Source of the DNA: Clostridiales bacterium UBA1763
GTDB taxonomy: Bacteria > Bacillota > Clostridia > Oscillospirales > Oscillospiraceae
Length of the DNA stretch: 24,806 nucleotides
Assembly: GCA_002314685.1 (NCBI GenBank)
Contig: DCHB01000024.1
Span: 1-24,806 of the forward strand
Direction: 5' to 3'
Shown: positions 6,919 to 15,157 of the stretch, in pieces
How the letters are laid out: each line of letters opens with the position of its first letter
How positions within the stretch are numbered: position 1 is the stretch's first letter
The notes under the pieces: model-generated
Seen by the model: the letters and a program-made list of their open reading frames with translations, nothing else
Database searches by the model: none
What the model was told of the DNA's origin: nothing
Program-made: the position numbers and the translations under genes

Positions 6919-7668
6919 ATGGAAAATATAACATCGAGAAAAAACAGAATAATTTGCCACTTAAGAGCCGTTGCCTCGGACTCAAAATACAGAGCCGAGT
7001 GCGGCGAGTTTATATGCGACGGTGTGAAGACTCTGCAGGAGGCACTGCACTTCGGCGCAAGGCTTAAGTGCGTGCTGTGGAAGGGAGAGGCTCAGAGCAT
7101 TGAGCTTGACGGCAGTATCCCTCAGTACACAGCACCCGAGGAGCTCTTTGAATATGCCTCGCCCTTAAAGTCAAGCGCGGGACCCGTTTTCACTGTTGAA
7201 ATCCCGAGGGAGAATAAGGATTTCAAGCTCGAACGGGCAATAGTGCTCGAAAATCTGCAGGACCCCGGCAACGTCGGCACGGTCATAAGAACGGCGAATG
7301 CGTTTAATATAGATGCCGTAATTCTCGTCGGCGCCTGCGCGGATTTATATAATCCGAAAACCGTGAGAGCGAGTATGGGTGCGATTTTCCGTCAGAGAGT
7401 ACTGCACATGAGCATTGACGAGCTTGATGCGTTTACCCGTGAGAGAGGAATACCGCTTTACGGTGCGGCATTGAGCGACACGGCGGCAAGCATCCGCAAT
7501 ATTGAAATTCACCGTGCGGCAGTCGCCGTAGGCAGTGAGGGCAGAGGCTTGTCCGAAAAGCTGCTTGAGGTCTGCGGCGGTCAGATAATAATACCCATGA
7601 ATCCCGACTCAGAGTCGCTGAACGCGGCTGTTGCGGCGTCGGTTATCATGTGGGAAATGTCAAGATAA
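6919..7668 (+). CDS. TrmH/SpoU-family RNA 2'-O-methyltransferase
   Basis: SPOUT-class enzyme that uses S-adenosylmethionine to methylate a ribose 2'-OH in rRNA or tRNA; the target base is not identifiable. The 249-residue protein has an N-terminal substrate-binding domain (about 1-95, MENITSRKNRIICHLRAVAS) and the knotted catalytic domain. Motif 1 is LENLQDPGNVGTVIRTANAF (110-129, catalytic-type Arg124), motif 2 GSEGRGLS (205-212) and motif 3 IIIPMNPDSESLNAAVAASV (223-242). I chose the ATG at 6919 over the one at 6910 (MKL-MENITS) because family members start at this point and 6910 lies within the -10 region. No SD precedes it, so it may be read from a leaderless mRNA. dprA follows after 15 bases. 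Confidence 0.9.
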   Translation: MENITSRKNRIICHLRAVASDSKYRAECGEFICDGVKTLQEALHFGARLKCVLWKGEAQSIELDGSIPQYTAPEELFEYASPLKSSAGPVFTVEIPRENKDFKLERAIVLENLQDPGNVGTVIRTANAFNIDAVILVGACADLYNPKTVRASMGAIFRQRVLHMSIDELDAFTRERGIPLYGAALSDTAASIRNIEIHRAAVAVGSEGRGLSEKLLEVCGGQIIIPMNPDSESLNAAVAASVIMWEMSR

Positions 7669-7683
7669 AAAAGGAGGAACGGT

Positions 7684-8892
7684 ATGTCTGCTATAAAATA
7701 CTGGCTTTGGCTTTCAACATCCGCAAGGCTCAGTCCGCGGGCGAGAGCCGTTCTTCTTTCGCATTACGGAAGCCCAGAGGCAATGTTCGAGGCACCCGCG
7801 GGCGAGATAACTCGCCTGCTCGGCAACAAAGCCGAGGGTGCGCAGGAGCTTGAAAAGCGGGACATTTCGGGCGCACTGAGAATAATTGACGAGTGCGAGG
7901 CACAGAATATCAAGCTGATTACAGTGCAGGATGCCCTGTACCCGACAAGGCTGAAGAATGTGTATTCACCACCTCCCGTAATCTATGTAAAGGGCAATCT
8001 GCCCGCTATTGACGATGAGGCGGCAATAGCCGTTATCGGCACGAGAAACGCGACACCCTACGGCATCAAAATGGGGCGCAGACTCGGCTATGAGATTGCA
8101 AAGTGCGGCGGTGTAGTCGTATCGGGACTTACAAGCGGCATAGATGCCGCAGGCGCAGAGGGCGCATTGTTAGCTGACGGAAAATGCGTCGGAGTTCTCG
8201 GCACAGCGCATGAGGATGCAAGAGGCTCACTCGCACAGGAGCTTGCCGTGAGAGGCGCACTCGTGAGCGAGTATCCGCCGGGCACAACGCCGAACAAGGC
8301 ATTTTTCCGAGCAAGAAACCGCATAACCGCGGGACTGTCCGTCGGCGTAGCGGTAATCGAGGCACCCGTTCAAAGCGGCACGAGGCTTTTTGTCGCCGAG
8401 GCGGCAGACCAGGGCAAAGAAATTTTCGTTGTCCCCGGAAATGCGGATAACGAGAATTGCGCGGGCACAAATGCCATGCTCAAGGAGGGCGCAAAGCCCG
8501 TCACAAACGGCTGGGATGTCGTGTCGGAGTTTGCAAAGGTCTTCCCCGATAAGCTCAGAAATATTGATGCAAAAATGCCCGAGAGCAAGTTAAAACCCGA
8601 AAAAACCGCCGTGCCCGAAACGCCAAAAACAGAAAAAAGAACAAAAAAAGTCATTGACAAGCCCGAAACTGCGGAATATATTGACTTGAAGAAACAGTTG
8701 GAAGGCCTCAGCGAGACCCAGATAAGTATAGTGTCCGCCATGGATTCGGACAGTGTGCACGTTGACGACATTATTGAGCGCACCTCGCTTTCACCTGCAA
8801 AGGTGCTTGCGGATTTGACGCTTTTACAGCTCAAGGGCTATGTCAGTCAGCAGTCGGGTAAGCGCTTTTCATTGAATATAAGAACAAAGTGA
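7684..8892 (+). CDS. dprA: DNA-processing protein DprA
   Basis: Binds incoming single-stranded DNA and loads RecA during transformation; retained by many bacteria not known to be competent. The 402-residue protein has an N-terminal helical segment (1-80). The Rossmann-like fold (about 85-290) shows VIGTRNATPYG (117-127), VVSGLTSGIDAAGAEGALLA (145-164), SEYPPGTTPNKAFFRARNRI (195-214) and SGTRLFVAEAADQGKEIFVVPG (231-252). A charged linker (290-330) leads to a C-terminal winged-helix domain (about 335-400, LSETQISIVSAM...VLADLTLLQLKGYVSQ). AAGGAGG at 7671-7677 fixes the ATG. It precedes topA by 10 bases, a pairing common in Bacillota. Confidence 0.95.
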   Translation: MSAIKYWLWLSTSARLSPRARAVLLSHYGSPEAMFEAPAGEITRLLGNKAEGAQELEKRDISGALRIIDECEAQNIKLITVQDALYPTRLKNVYSPPPVIYVKGNLPAIDDEAAIAVIGTRNATPYGIKMGRRLGYEIAKCGGVVVSGLTSGIDAAGAEGALLADGKCVGVLGTAHEDARGSLAQELAVRGALVSEYPPGTTPNKAFFRARNRITAGLSVGVAVIEAPVQSGTRLFVAEAADQGKEIFVVPGNADNENCAGTNAMLKEGAKPVTNGWDVVSEFAKVFPDKLRNIDAKMPESKLKPEKTAVPETPKTEKRTKKVIDKPETAEYIDLKKQLEGLSETQISIVSAMDSDSVHVDDIIERTSLSPAKVLADLTLLQLKGYVSQQSGKRFSLNIRTK

Positions 8893-8902
8893 GGACAGCT
8901 AA

Positions 8903-11077
8903 ATGCCTGCAGCAAAAAAGAATTTAGTAATTGTCGAATCTCCTGCAAAGGCAAAAACCATAGAGAAATATCTCGGCGCGGACTATAAGGTCGTCGCGTC
9001 AATGGGACATCTGCGCGACCTGCCCAAGAGCACGCTCGGCATAGATGTTGAGAATGACTTTGAGCCTAAGTACATCCCCGTCAAGGACCATAAGGATGTC
9101 ATAGACAATCTCAAAAAGCTCAGCAAAAGCTCAAAGACCGTCTTTCTCGCAACCGACCCCGACCGCGAGGGAGAGGCAATTTCATGGCACCTTAAGGAGC
9201 TTTTGAATCTGTCCGATGAGAAGGCAAGACGCGTAACCTTCAACGAGATAACAAAAAAGGTAGTAACCGAGAGCATAAACAATCCCCGCGATATAGACAA
9301 GGACCTCGTCGATGCTCAGCAGGCAAGAAGATTGCTTGACCGCCTCGTAGGCTATAAGCTGTCACCCCTGCTTTGGAAAAAGATTAAGCGCGGTCTTTCC
9401 GCGGGCAGAGTTCAGTCCGTTGCAACAAGAATGGTCGTTGACCGCGAAAAGGAAATCGACAGCTTTGTGCGCGAGGAATACTGGCTGCTTGATGCCGTAC
9501 TTAACTGTGAGCAGGAAAACAGCGAGTTTACCGCACGCTTCTACGGCAAGGACGATAAAAAGCTCGAGCTTCATTCCGAGGATGAGGTAAAGGCAATAAT
9601 AAACGAAACGCAGGACGCACCCTTTAAGATTAAAAGCGTTAAGCGCGGAGAAAAGCACCGCAGTCCCTCACCCCCGTTTATTACCTCTACGCTTCAGCAG
9701 GAGGCATCGCGCCGACTCGGTATGACACCGCGCCGCACAATGTCGATCGCTCAGCAGCTTTACGAGGGCGTTGATATTGCAGGTCACGGCACGGTCGGTC
9801 TTATAACCTACATGAGAACGGACTCTCTGCGCCTTTCCGATGTCGCACTCATGGCGGCAAAGAACTTCATTATCGAGCACTACGGCAAGGAATATTACCA
9901 CGGCTCGTTCCGCGTTTATAAGACAAAATCGGGTGCGCAGGATGCACACGAGGCAATCCGCCCGACAAATATTGAGCTCACCCCCGATGTTGTCCGCAAG
10001 GACTTAACCCCCGAGCAGTACAGACTTTACCGTCTTATCTGGGGACGCTTCACCGCCTGTCAGATGGCAAACTCGGTTTACGACAACGTCGTAGTCGATG
10101 TTGAGGCGAATAACTGCATTTTCCGTGCAAATTACTCCGAGCTCAAGTTCGCGGGCTATACCGCGGTTTACGAGGAGAGCAAGGACGAGGAATCGGACGA
10201 GCTTCGTAAAAAGCTCCCCGAGCTTCAGGCAGGGGAGAGAGTATATCTTGAAAAGATGCTCCCCGAACAGCAGTTCACTCAGCCCCCCGCACGCTATACC
10301 GAGGCAACCCTCATCCGTGCCATGGAGGAAAAGGGCATAGGCAGACCTTCAACCTATGCGCCCACTATTTCAACGATTACAAGCCACGAATATGTCGTCA
10401 AGGACGGCAAGTACCTCAAGCCCACAAATCTCGGCACTGTCGTAACCGAGCTTATGATGGAGCGCTTCCCCGATATTGTTGACCTCAAGTTTACAAATCA
10501 CATGGAGGAGGGACTCGACAACGTTGAGTCGGGCGAGAGATATTGGAAGGACCTGCTTCACGAGTTTTACGATGATTTCAGCGTTGAGCTCACGAATGCC
10601 GAGCAGGCTCTCGAGGGAATGAGAATTAAAGTCCCCGATGAGCTGAGCGATGAATACTGCGATGTCTGCGGCAAGCAGATGGTAGTTAAATCGGGCAAAT
10701 TCGGCAGATTTTTAGCCTGCCCCGCATATCCCGAGTGCAGCTTCACAAAGCCTCTCGTTGTTGAAATGCCGGGCAAGTGCCCCAAGTGCGCAAGCAGAAT
10801 ACTAAAGCGCACATCAAAGAAGGGCTACACCTTCTATGCCTGCGAGCGCGGCGCCGATTGCGGCTTTATGACATGGTATGTCCCCACAAAGGACTTCTGC
10901 CCTAATTGCGGAAAGACCATGTTCAAGCCCAGCGGCAAGGGACAGAAAAAGAGCTTCTGCATAAACGAGGAATGCTCCGCCTTCGTGCCCGAGGACAAGC
11001 GCGGCTACAAGAAAAAGACGAGTGCCGAAAAAGCACCGTCAAAGAAAAAAACTACAAGCAAGAAAACCAAGGAATAA
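8903..11077 (+). CDS. topA: DNA topoisomerase I (type IA)
   Basis: Relaxes negative supercoils by cutting one strand through a tyrosine-phosphate link. It has 724 residues. The TOPRIM domain is at about 7-130 (LVIVESPAKAKTIEKYLG; the acidic triad region FLATDPDREGEAISWHL at 81-97). The core has the active-site segment LITYMRTDSLRLS (300-312, Tyr303) and EKGIGRPSTYAPTI (476-489). The C-terminus has three four-cysteine zinc ribbons (C586/589/606/612, C626/629/647/653, C666/669/686/691) and a lysine-rich tail (701-724). Length and zinc fingers are usual for the family. GAGG before the ATG is a modest ribosome binding site, 10 bases after dprA. Confidence 0.97.
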   Translation: MPAAKKNLVIVESPAKAKTIEKYLGADYKVVASMGHLRDLPKSTLGIDVENDFEPKYIPVKDHKDVIDNLKKLSKSSKTVFLATDPDREGEAISWHLKELLNLSDEKARRVTFNEITKKVVTESINNPRDIDKDLVDAQQARRLLDRLVGYKLSPLLWKKIKRGLSAGRVQSVATRMVVDREKEIDSFVREEYWLLDAVLNCEQENSEFTARFYGKDDKKLELHSEDEVKAIINETQDAPFKIKSVKRGEKHRSPSPPFITSTLQQEASRRLGMTPRRTMSIAQQLYEGVDIAGHGTVGLITYMRTDSLRLSDVALMAAKNFIIEHYGKEYYHGSFRVYKTKSGAQDAHEAIRPTNIELTPDVVRKDLTPEQYRLYRLIWGRFTACQMANSVYDNVVVDVEANNCIFRANYSELKFAGYTAVYEESKDEESDELRKKLPELQAGERVYLEKMLPEQQFTQPPARYTEATLIRAMEEKGIGRPSTYAPTISTITSHEYVVKDGKYLKPTNLGTVVTELMMERFPDIVDLKFTNHMEEGLDNVESGERYWKDLLHEFYDDFSVELTNAEQALEGMRIKVPDELSDEYCDVCGKQMVVKSGKFGRFLACPAYPECSFTKPLVVEMPGKCPKCASRILKRTSKKGYTFYACERGADCGFMTWYVPTKDFCPNCGKTMFKPSGKGQKKSFCINEECSAFVPEDKRGYKKKTSAEKAPSKKKTTSKKTKE

Positions 11078-11083
11078 GTATCT

Positions 11084-12409
11084 ATGGAAAAGGTCACGGT
11101 TTTAGGTGCGGGACTTGCGGGCTGTGAATGTGCATGGCAGCTTGCAAAGCGCGGCATTAAAGTCACCTTGTATGAAATGAAGCCCAATAAAATGACACCC
11201 GCCCACAGCTCCGAAAATTTTGCGGAGCTTGTGTGCTCAAACTCACTGCGCAGTGATGAGCTTTCAAACGCGGTGGGACTGCTCAAGGCGGAAATGCGCA
11301 AAATGGGCTCAATCATAATGGAAAGCGCCGATAATAACAAGGTAGCCGCGGGCGGCGCACTTGCAGTTGACCGTGAGGGCTTTTCAAGATATATAACCGA
11401 TAAAATTAAGTCCTGCGGGAATATTGAGCTTATTAGTGAGGAAGCAACAGACTTCCCCGAGGGTGAGCTTGTAATTGCAACGGGACCTTTAACAAGCGAT
11501 GCTCTCGCCGAGAAGCTCGAAAAGCTGTGCGATTGCACGGGACTGCATTTCTACGATGCCGTCGCGCCCATAGTAACGCTTGAAAGCGTTGATATGGAAA
11601 GTGCCTTCTTTGCCTCCCGCTATGACAAGGGCACAGCAGATTATGTAAACTGCCCGATGAACGAGGAGGAGTACAAGGCGTTTGTAAAAGAGCTTGTAAA
11701 CGCCAAGGAGGCTCCCGTTCACGGCTTTGATGACGGCGGAGTTTTCGAGGGATGTATGCCCGTTGAGGTCATGGCACGCCGCGGCGAGGAAACATTGCGC
11801 TTCGGACCATTAAAGCCCGTAGGACTGCGTGACCCGAGAACGGGGAAGGAAAATCATGCCGTCGTTCAGCTGAGGCGCGATAACGCCGACGGTACGATAT
11901 ATAACCTCGTCGGCTTTCAGACGCATCTGACATGGGGCGAGCAGAAGCGTGTTTTCTCCATGATTCCCGCGCTGAAAAATGCGGAGTTTGTGCGCTTCGG
12001 CGTCATGCACCGCAATACATATCTCAACAGTCCTAAGCTTCTTGACCGCTATTACAGACTTAAGAGTATGCCGCGCATAAGCTTTGCGGGACAGATGACG
12101 GGCGTTGAGGGCTATGTTGAGTCAGCCGCATCGGGTATGCTTGTCGGCATTGAAACCGCCGCAAGATTGCTCGGACTTGAGCCCGTCGATTTTCCGCAGG
12201 AGACTGCAATCGGTGCACTCGGACTGTACGTGTCGGGCGGCAGTGTAGGCGATTTTCAGCCCATGAATATTAACTTCGGAATAATCACCCCTTTGGGCTA
12301 TCGCGTAAAGGGCAAGAGAAACAAAAATGCCGAGATTTCGGCACGCTCGCTTGAAATTATAGATAAACTTATGGATAAGGAGGTCTTCGGCTGTGAGAAT
12401 AATTGTTGA
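11084..12409 (+). CDS. trmFO: Methylenetetrahydrofolate-tRNA-(uracil-54) methyltransferase TrmFO
   Basis: Flavoenzyme that makes the ribothymidine at position 54 of tRNA with methylenetetrahydrofolate as carbon donor, the route typical of Bacillota. The 441-residue protein opens with the FAD-binding motif VTVLGAGLAGCECAWQLAKR (4-23). It carries the family signatures MTPAHSSENFAELVCSNSLR (37-56) and GGALAVDREGFSRYIT, and near the end NINFGIITPL. The start ATG is 6 bases after topA. It overlaps plsX by 17 bases. In Bacillus the neighbours downstream are xerC/codY; here the fatty-acid/RNase III block follows directly. Confidence 0.96.
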   Translation: MEKVTVLGAGLAGCECAWQLAKRGIKVTLYEMKPNKMTPAHSSENFAELVCSNSLRSDELSNAVGLLKAEMRKMGSIIMESADNNKVAAGGALAVDREGFSRYITDKIKSCGNIELISEEATDFPEGELVIATGPLTSDALAEKLEKLCDCTGLHFYDAVAPIVTLESVDMESAFFASRYDKGTADYVNCPMNEEEYKAFVKELVNAKEAPVHGFDDGGVFEGCMPVEVMARRGEETLRFGPLKPVGLRDPRTGKENHAVVQLRRDNADGTIYNLVGFQTHLTWGEQKRVFSMIPALKNAEFVRFGVMHRNTYLNSPKLLDRYYRLKSMPRISFAGQMTGVEGYVESAASGMLVGIETAARLLGLEPVDFPQETAIGALGLYVSGGSVGDFQPMNINFGIITPLGYRVKGKRNKNAEISARSLEIIDKLMDKEVFGCENNC

Positions 12410-13406
12410 CGCTATGGGCGGAGATAATGCACCCGAAGCCATAGTTAAAGGTGCGGTTTTCGCGAGAGACAGACTCGGCGTTGAGATAACGCTTGTCGGT
12501 CAGCAGAAGGCTGTTGAGGACTGCCTCGAGGGTGTTGACCTCAAGGGTATAGAGATAGTAAATGCCGATGAGATAATAACAATGGAGGATGACCCCTCCA
12601 CAGCGGTAAGACGCAAGAAGAACTCGTCCATGGCAGTTGCGCTTAATCTTGTCAAGGACGGCAAGGGCGATGCAGTCGTGTCGGCAGGCTCAACGGGCGC
12701 ACTTTTGACAGGCGCAACGCTTCTTGTCAAGCGCGTCAAGGGCGTGCGCCGTGCGGCAATGGCACCCGTACTGCCGAGCGCAGAAAACGGCTTTATGCTC
12801 ATAGACTGCGGTGCAAACGCGGAATGCACCCCCGAATATCTTCTGCAGTTTGCATATATGGGCAGCTTCTACGCAAAGCGCCTCATGAATATCGAAAAGC
12901 CCCGTGTCGGACTTCTCAACATCGGTGCAGAGGAGACAAAGGGCGGCGAGCTTCAGCATGAGACCTTCAAGCTTCTCAAAAAAGCAGATGCCGACGGCAG
13001 AATTAACTTTGTCGGCAATGTCGAGGCGAGCACAATGTTTGCAGGCGGCGTCGATGTAGTCGTAGCAGACGGCTTTTCGGGCAATATTGTCATAAAAACC
13101 GCCGAGGGTGTCGCAAAATGGATATTCGGCGGCATAAAGGGCGCAATGACAAAGAGCACGAAGAATAAGCTTGCCGCGGCAGTGCTCAAGAAGGATATTA
13201 AGGGTGTTGCAAAGGCGATCGACTCCGATGAGGTCGGCGGTACTCCGCTTTTGGGAATTTCAAAGCCTGTAATCAAGGCGCACGGCTCATCGGGCGATGA
13301 GGCAATTTTTGCCGCAATCCGTCAGGCAAAGGCGTTTGCCGAGTCGGGCATGATAAACGATATAATTGAGAATGTGGAATACATGCGTATTTCCGAGGAA
13401 GCGTAA
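12393..13406 (+). CDS. plsX: Phosphate acyltransferase PlsX
   Basis: Makes acyl-phosphate from acyl-ACP and phosphate, the first step of phospholipid synthesis in bacteria with PlsX/PlsY. The 337-residue protein starts with the diagnostic MRIIVDAMGGDNAPEAIVKG and has VSAGSTGALL, LLNIGAEETKGGELQHETF and VADGFSGNIVIKTAEG. The start is GTG at 12393, with AAGGAGG (12377-12383) 9 bases before it inside the end of trmFO. The 17-base overlap suggests translational coupling. It is followed directly by rnc; the fabD, fabG and acpP genes often found between plsX and rnc are absent. Confidence 0.95.
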   Translation: MRIIVDAMGGDNAPEAIVKGAVFARDRLGVEITLVGQQKAVEDCLEGVDLKGIEIVNADEIITMEDDPSTAVRRKKNSSMAVALNLVKDGKGDAVVSAGSTGALLTGATLLVKRVKGVRRAAMAPVLPSAENGFMLIDCGANAECTPEYLLQFAYMGSFYAKRLMNIEKPRVGLLNIGAEETKGGELQHETFKLLKKADADGRINFVGNVEASTMFAGGVDVVVADGFSGNIVIKTAEGVAKWIFGGIKGAMTKSTKNKLAAAVLKKDIKGVAKAIDSDEVGGTPLLGISKPVIKAHGSSGDEAIFAAIRQAKAFAESGMINDIIENVEYMRISEEA

Positions 13407-13409
13407 AGA

Positions 13410-14084
13410 TTGAAAGAGCTTGAAGAGAAATTAGAATATCGGTTTAAGAATAAAGCCCTGCTTGAAAATGCACTGACTCACAGCTCGTACGCAAACGAGA
13501 ACAGGGGAAACAGCTTTCCCTCGAATGAGCGTCTCGAGTTTTTGGGCGATTCAGTTCTGGGCTTTGTAACGGCAAAGCATCTCTATTCCGTTACGCCGAC
13601 ACTGCCCGAGGGTAAAATGACAAGGCTCCGCGCAGAGCTCGTGTGCGAGCAGAGTCTCCATGCAGTTGCCGAGGAGCTTGAGCTGGGCAGGTATCTTCTA
13701 ATGGGACACGGCGAGGAGAAAAACGGCGGCAGGACAAGAGCTTCAATCCTTGCAGATGCGGTTGAGGCGATTATTGCCGCAATGTTTCTCGACGGCGGAA
13801 TTGAGGTGCCCGAGAGCTTTATAAAACGCATGATTTTAAGCCCCGAGAGCATAGAGGCTCATCATGCCGCGGACTACAAAACCGAGCTTCAGGAGCTTAT
13901 TCAGAAGAAAAGCGGGCAGGTGCTTACATATATCCCCGCGGGTGAATCGGGACCTGACCATAACAAAACATTTTCCGCCTATGTCAGCCTCAACGGTAAG
14001 GTTATCGGCGAGGGCACGGGGCGCACAAAGAAGGAAGCAGAGCAGGCTGCCGCCTGCGTAGCGCTTAAAAAGTTGAGTAAATGA
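13410..14084 (+). CDS. rnc: Ribonuclease III
   Basis: Cuts double-stranded RNA, notably in rRNA precursor processing. The 224-residue protein has an RNase III domain (about 5-145) with signature NERLEFLGDSVLG (39-51) and predicted metal/catalytic residues Glu40, Glu43, Asp47, Asp116 and Glu119 (DAVEAIIAAMFLDGG). A C-terminal double-stranded RNA-binding domain follows (about 153-223, DYKTELQELIQKK ... GRTKKEAEQAAACVALKKL). The start codon is TTG at 13410, with GAGGAA about 9 bases upstream, three bases after plsX. It overlaps the next gene by four bases. Confidence 0.95.
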   Translation: MKELEEKLEYRFKNKALLENALTHSSYANENRGNSFPSNERLEFLGDSVLGFVTAKHLYSVTPTLPEGKMTRLRAELVCEQSLHAVAEELELGRYLLMGHGEEKNGGRTRASILADAVEAIIAAMFLDGGIEVPESFIKRMILSPESIEAHHAADYKTELQELIQKKSGQVLTYIPAGESGPDHNKTFSAYVSLNGKVIGEGTGRTKKEAEQAAACVALKKLSK

Positions 14085-15094
14085 CAGCAAAAAACAGTAT
14101 TATCCCCGTTTTTGTGCCGCATTTAGGCTGCCCGAATGACTGCGTGTTCTGTAATCAGCGCCGCATCTCGGGACACACACAGCCTGCAACGGCACAGACA
14201 GTAAAAGATGCAATAGAGAACGGAGCCGCCTTGTCCCCCGCAGGGACAAAGCGGCAATTGGCGTTTTATGGAGGAAGCTTCACAGCCATTCCCGTGCATG
14301 AGCAGATAAGCCTTTTTGAGGCGGCACAGCCATATCTTGCCGACGGCACAATAGACTCAATAAGACTGTCAACCCGCCCCGATGCAATAGACGGGGAGGT
14401 GCTTTCACGGCTCAAAAAATACGGTGTTACAACAGTTGAGCTCGGTGCGCAGTCGCTTGACGATACTGTTTTGCACCTGTCGGGCAGAGGTCACACGGCG
14501 AAAGAGGTTGAGGATGCGTCGAGGCTTATAAAGCAAGAGGGCTTCAAGCTCGTTTTGCAGATGATGACGGGACTTCCGGGCGATACGGACGAGAAAAGCC
14601 TTGAAACAGCGCGCAAAATTATAGCTCTCAAGCCCGACGGGGTGCGTGTGTATCCGACTGTAATTGTCCGCGATACGGTACTGTACGATATGTGGCAGGC
14701 GGGACAGTATCCCGAGCATACGGTTGAGGATGCCGTGCGCGTCTGCGCAAAGCTATCGGAGCTATTCGATGAGGCGAACATACCGATTATCCGCATGGGC
14801 TTAAATCCGACGGAGGATTTGTCGGGCGGGGATGCCGCGGGTGGAGCGTATCACCCCGCACTCGGCGAGCTCGTGCGCTCGAGAATTATGCTCAATAGGG
14901 CGAGGGGGCTTTTGCGGGGCATAAAGCCCGAAAGCCGAGTCGTTTTGAACGTAAATAAATCGGATGTGTCGAAAATGACGGGTCAGCACAGAGCGAATAC
15001 GAATATTTTGATGCAGGAATTTAAGCTTAAACAGCTCAAAGTGCGCTCTGCCGATGTAAAATCGGGCGAAATTACCGTCACCGTACTTGATTAA
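14081..15094 (+). CDS. Elp3/HemN-like radical SAM protein
   Basis: Radical S-adenosylmethionine enzyme of unproven function, a group often seen next to rnc and smc in Clostridia. The 337-residue protein has the iron-sulfur motif CPNDCVFC (Cys17, Cys21, Cys24) close to its N-terminus. It also has the glycine-rich AFYGGSFTAI, VELGAQSLDDTVLHLSGRGH and LQMMTGLPGDT, which match the Elp3/HemN-like radical SAM core. The C-terminal extension (from about 235, RMGLNPTEDLSGG ... ALGELVRSR) is typical of this subgroup. There is no acetyltransferase domain, so it is not a full Elp3. The ATG overlaps the rnc stop (ATGA). A tRNA-modifying role would fit the neighbourhood but is only a guess. Confidence 0.85.
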   Translation: MTAKNSIIPVFVPHLGCPNDCVFCNQRRISGHTQPATAQTVKDAIENGAALSPAGTKRQLAFYGGSFTAIPVHEQISLFEAAQPYLADGTIDSIRLSTRPDAIDGEVLSRLKKYGVTTVELGAQSLDDTVLHLSGRGHTAKEVEDASRLIKQEGFKLVLQMMTGLPGDTDEKSLETARKIIALKPDGVRVYPTVIVRDTVLYDMWQAGQYPEHTVEDAVRVCAKLSELFDEANIPIIRMGLNPTEDLSGGDAAGGAYHPALGELVRSRIMLNRARGLLRGIKPESRVVLNVNKSDVSKMTGQHRANTNILMQEFKLKQLKVRSADVKSGEITVTVLD

Positions 15095-15120
15095 GAGTGC
15101 AAGTTGTTATATTATATAAT
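15091..15120 (+). promoter_or_regulatory. Possible internal promoter upstream of smc
   Basis: A perfect -10 TATAAT (15115-15120) in an AT-rich stretch is preceded at 18 bases by a weak -35-like TTAAGA (15091-15096). Transcription would begin near 15127, about 30 bases before the smc start. This 63-base gap is the longest in the run from 6919 to 22900. Confidence 0.35.
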
Positions 15121-15157
15121 TTGACTTTGTTTGCAATTTTGAATAGAGGTAAAGCAT

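Noticed and set aside
8370..8834. 154-codon minus-strand frame antisense to dprA
   Set aside because: Shadow of a well-supported dprA gene, with no start signal or domain.
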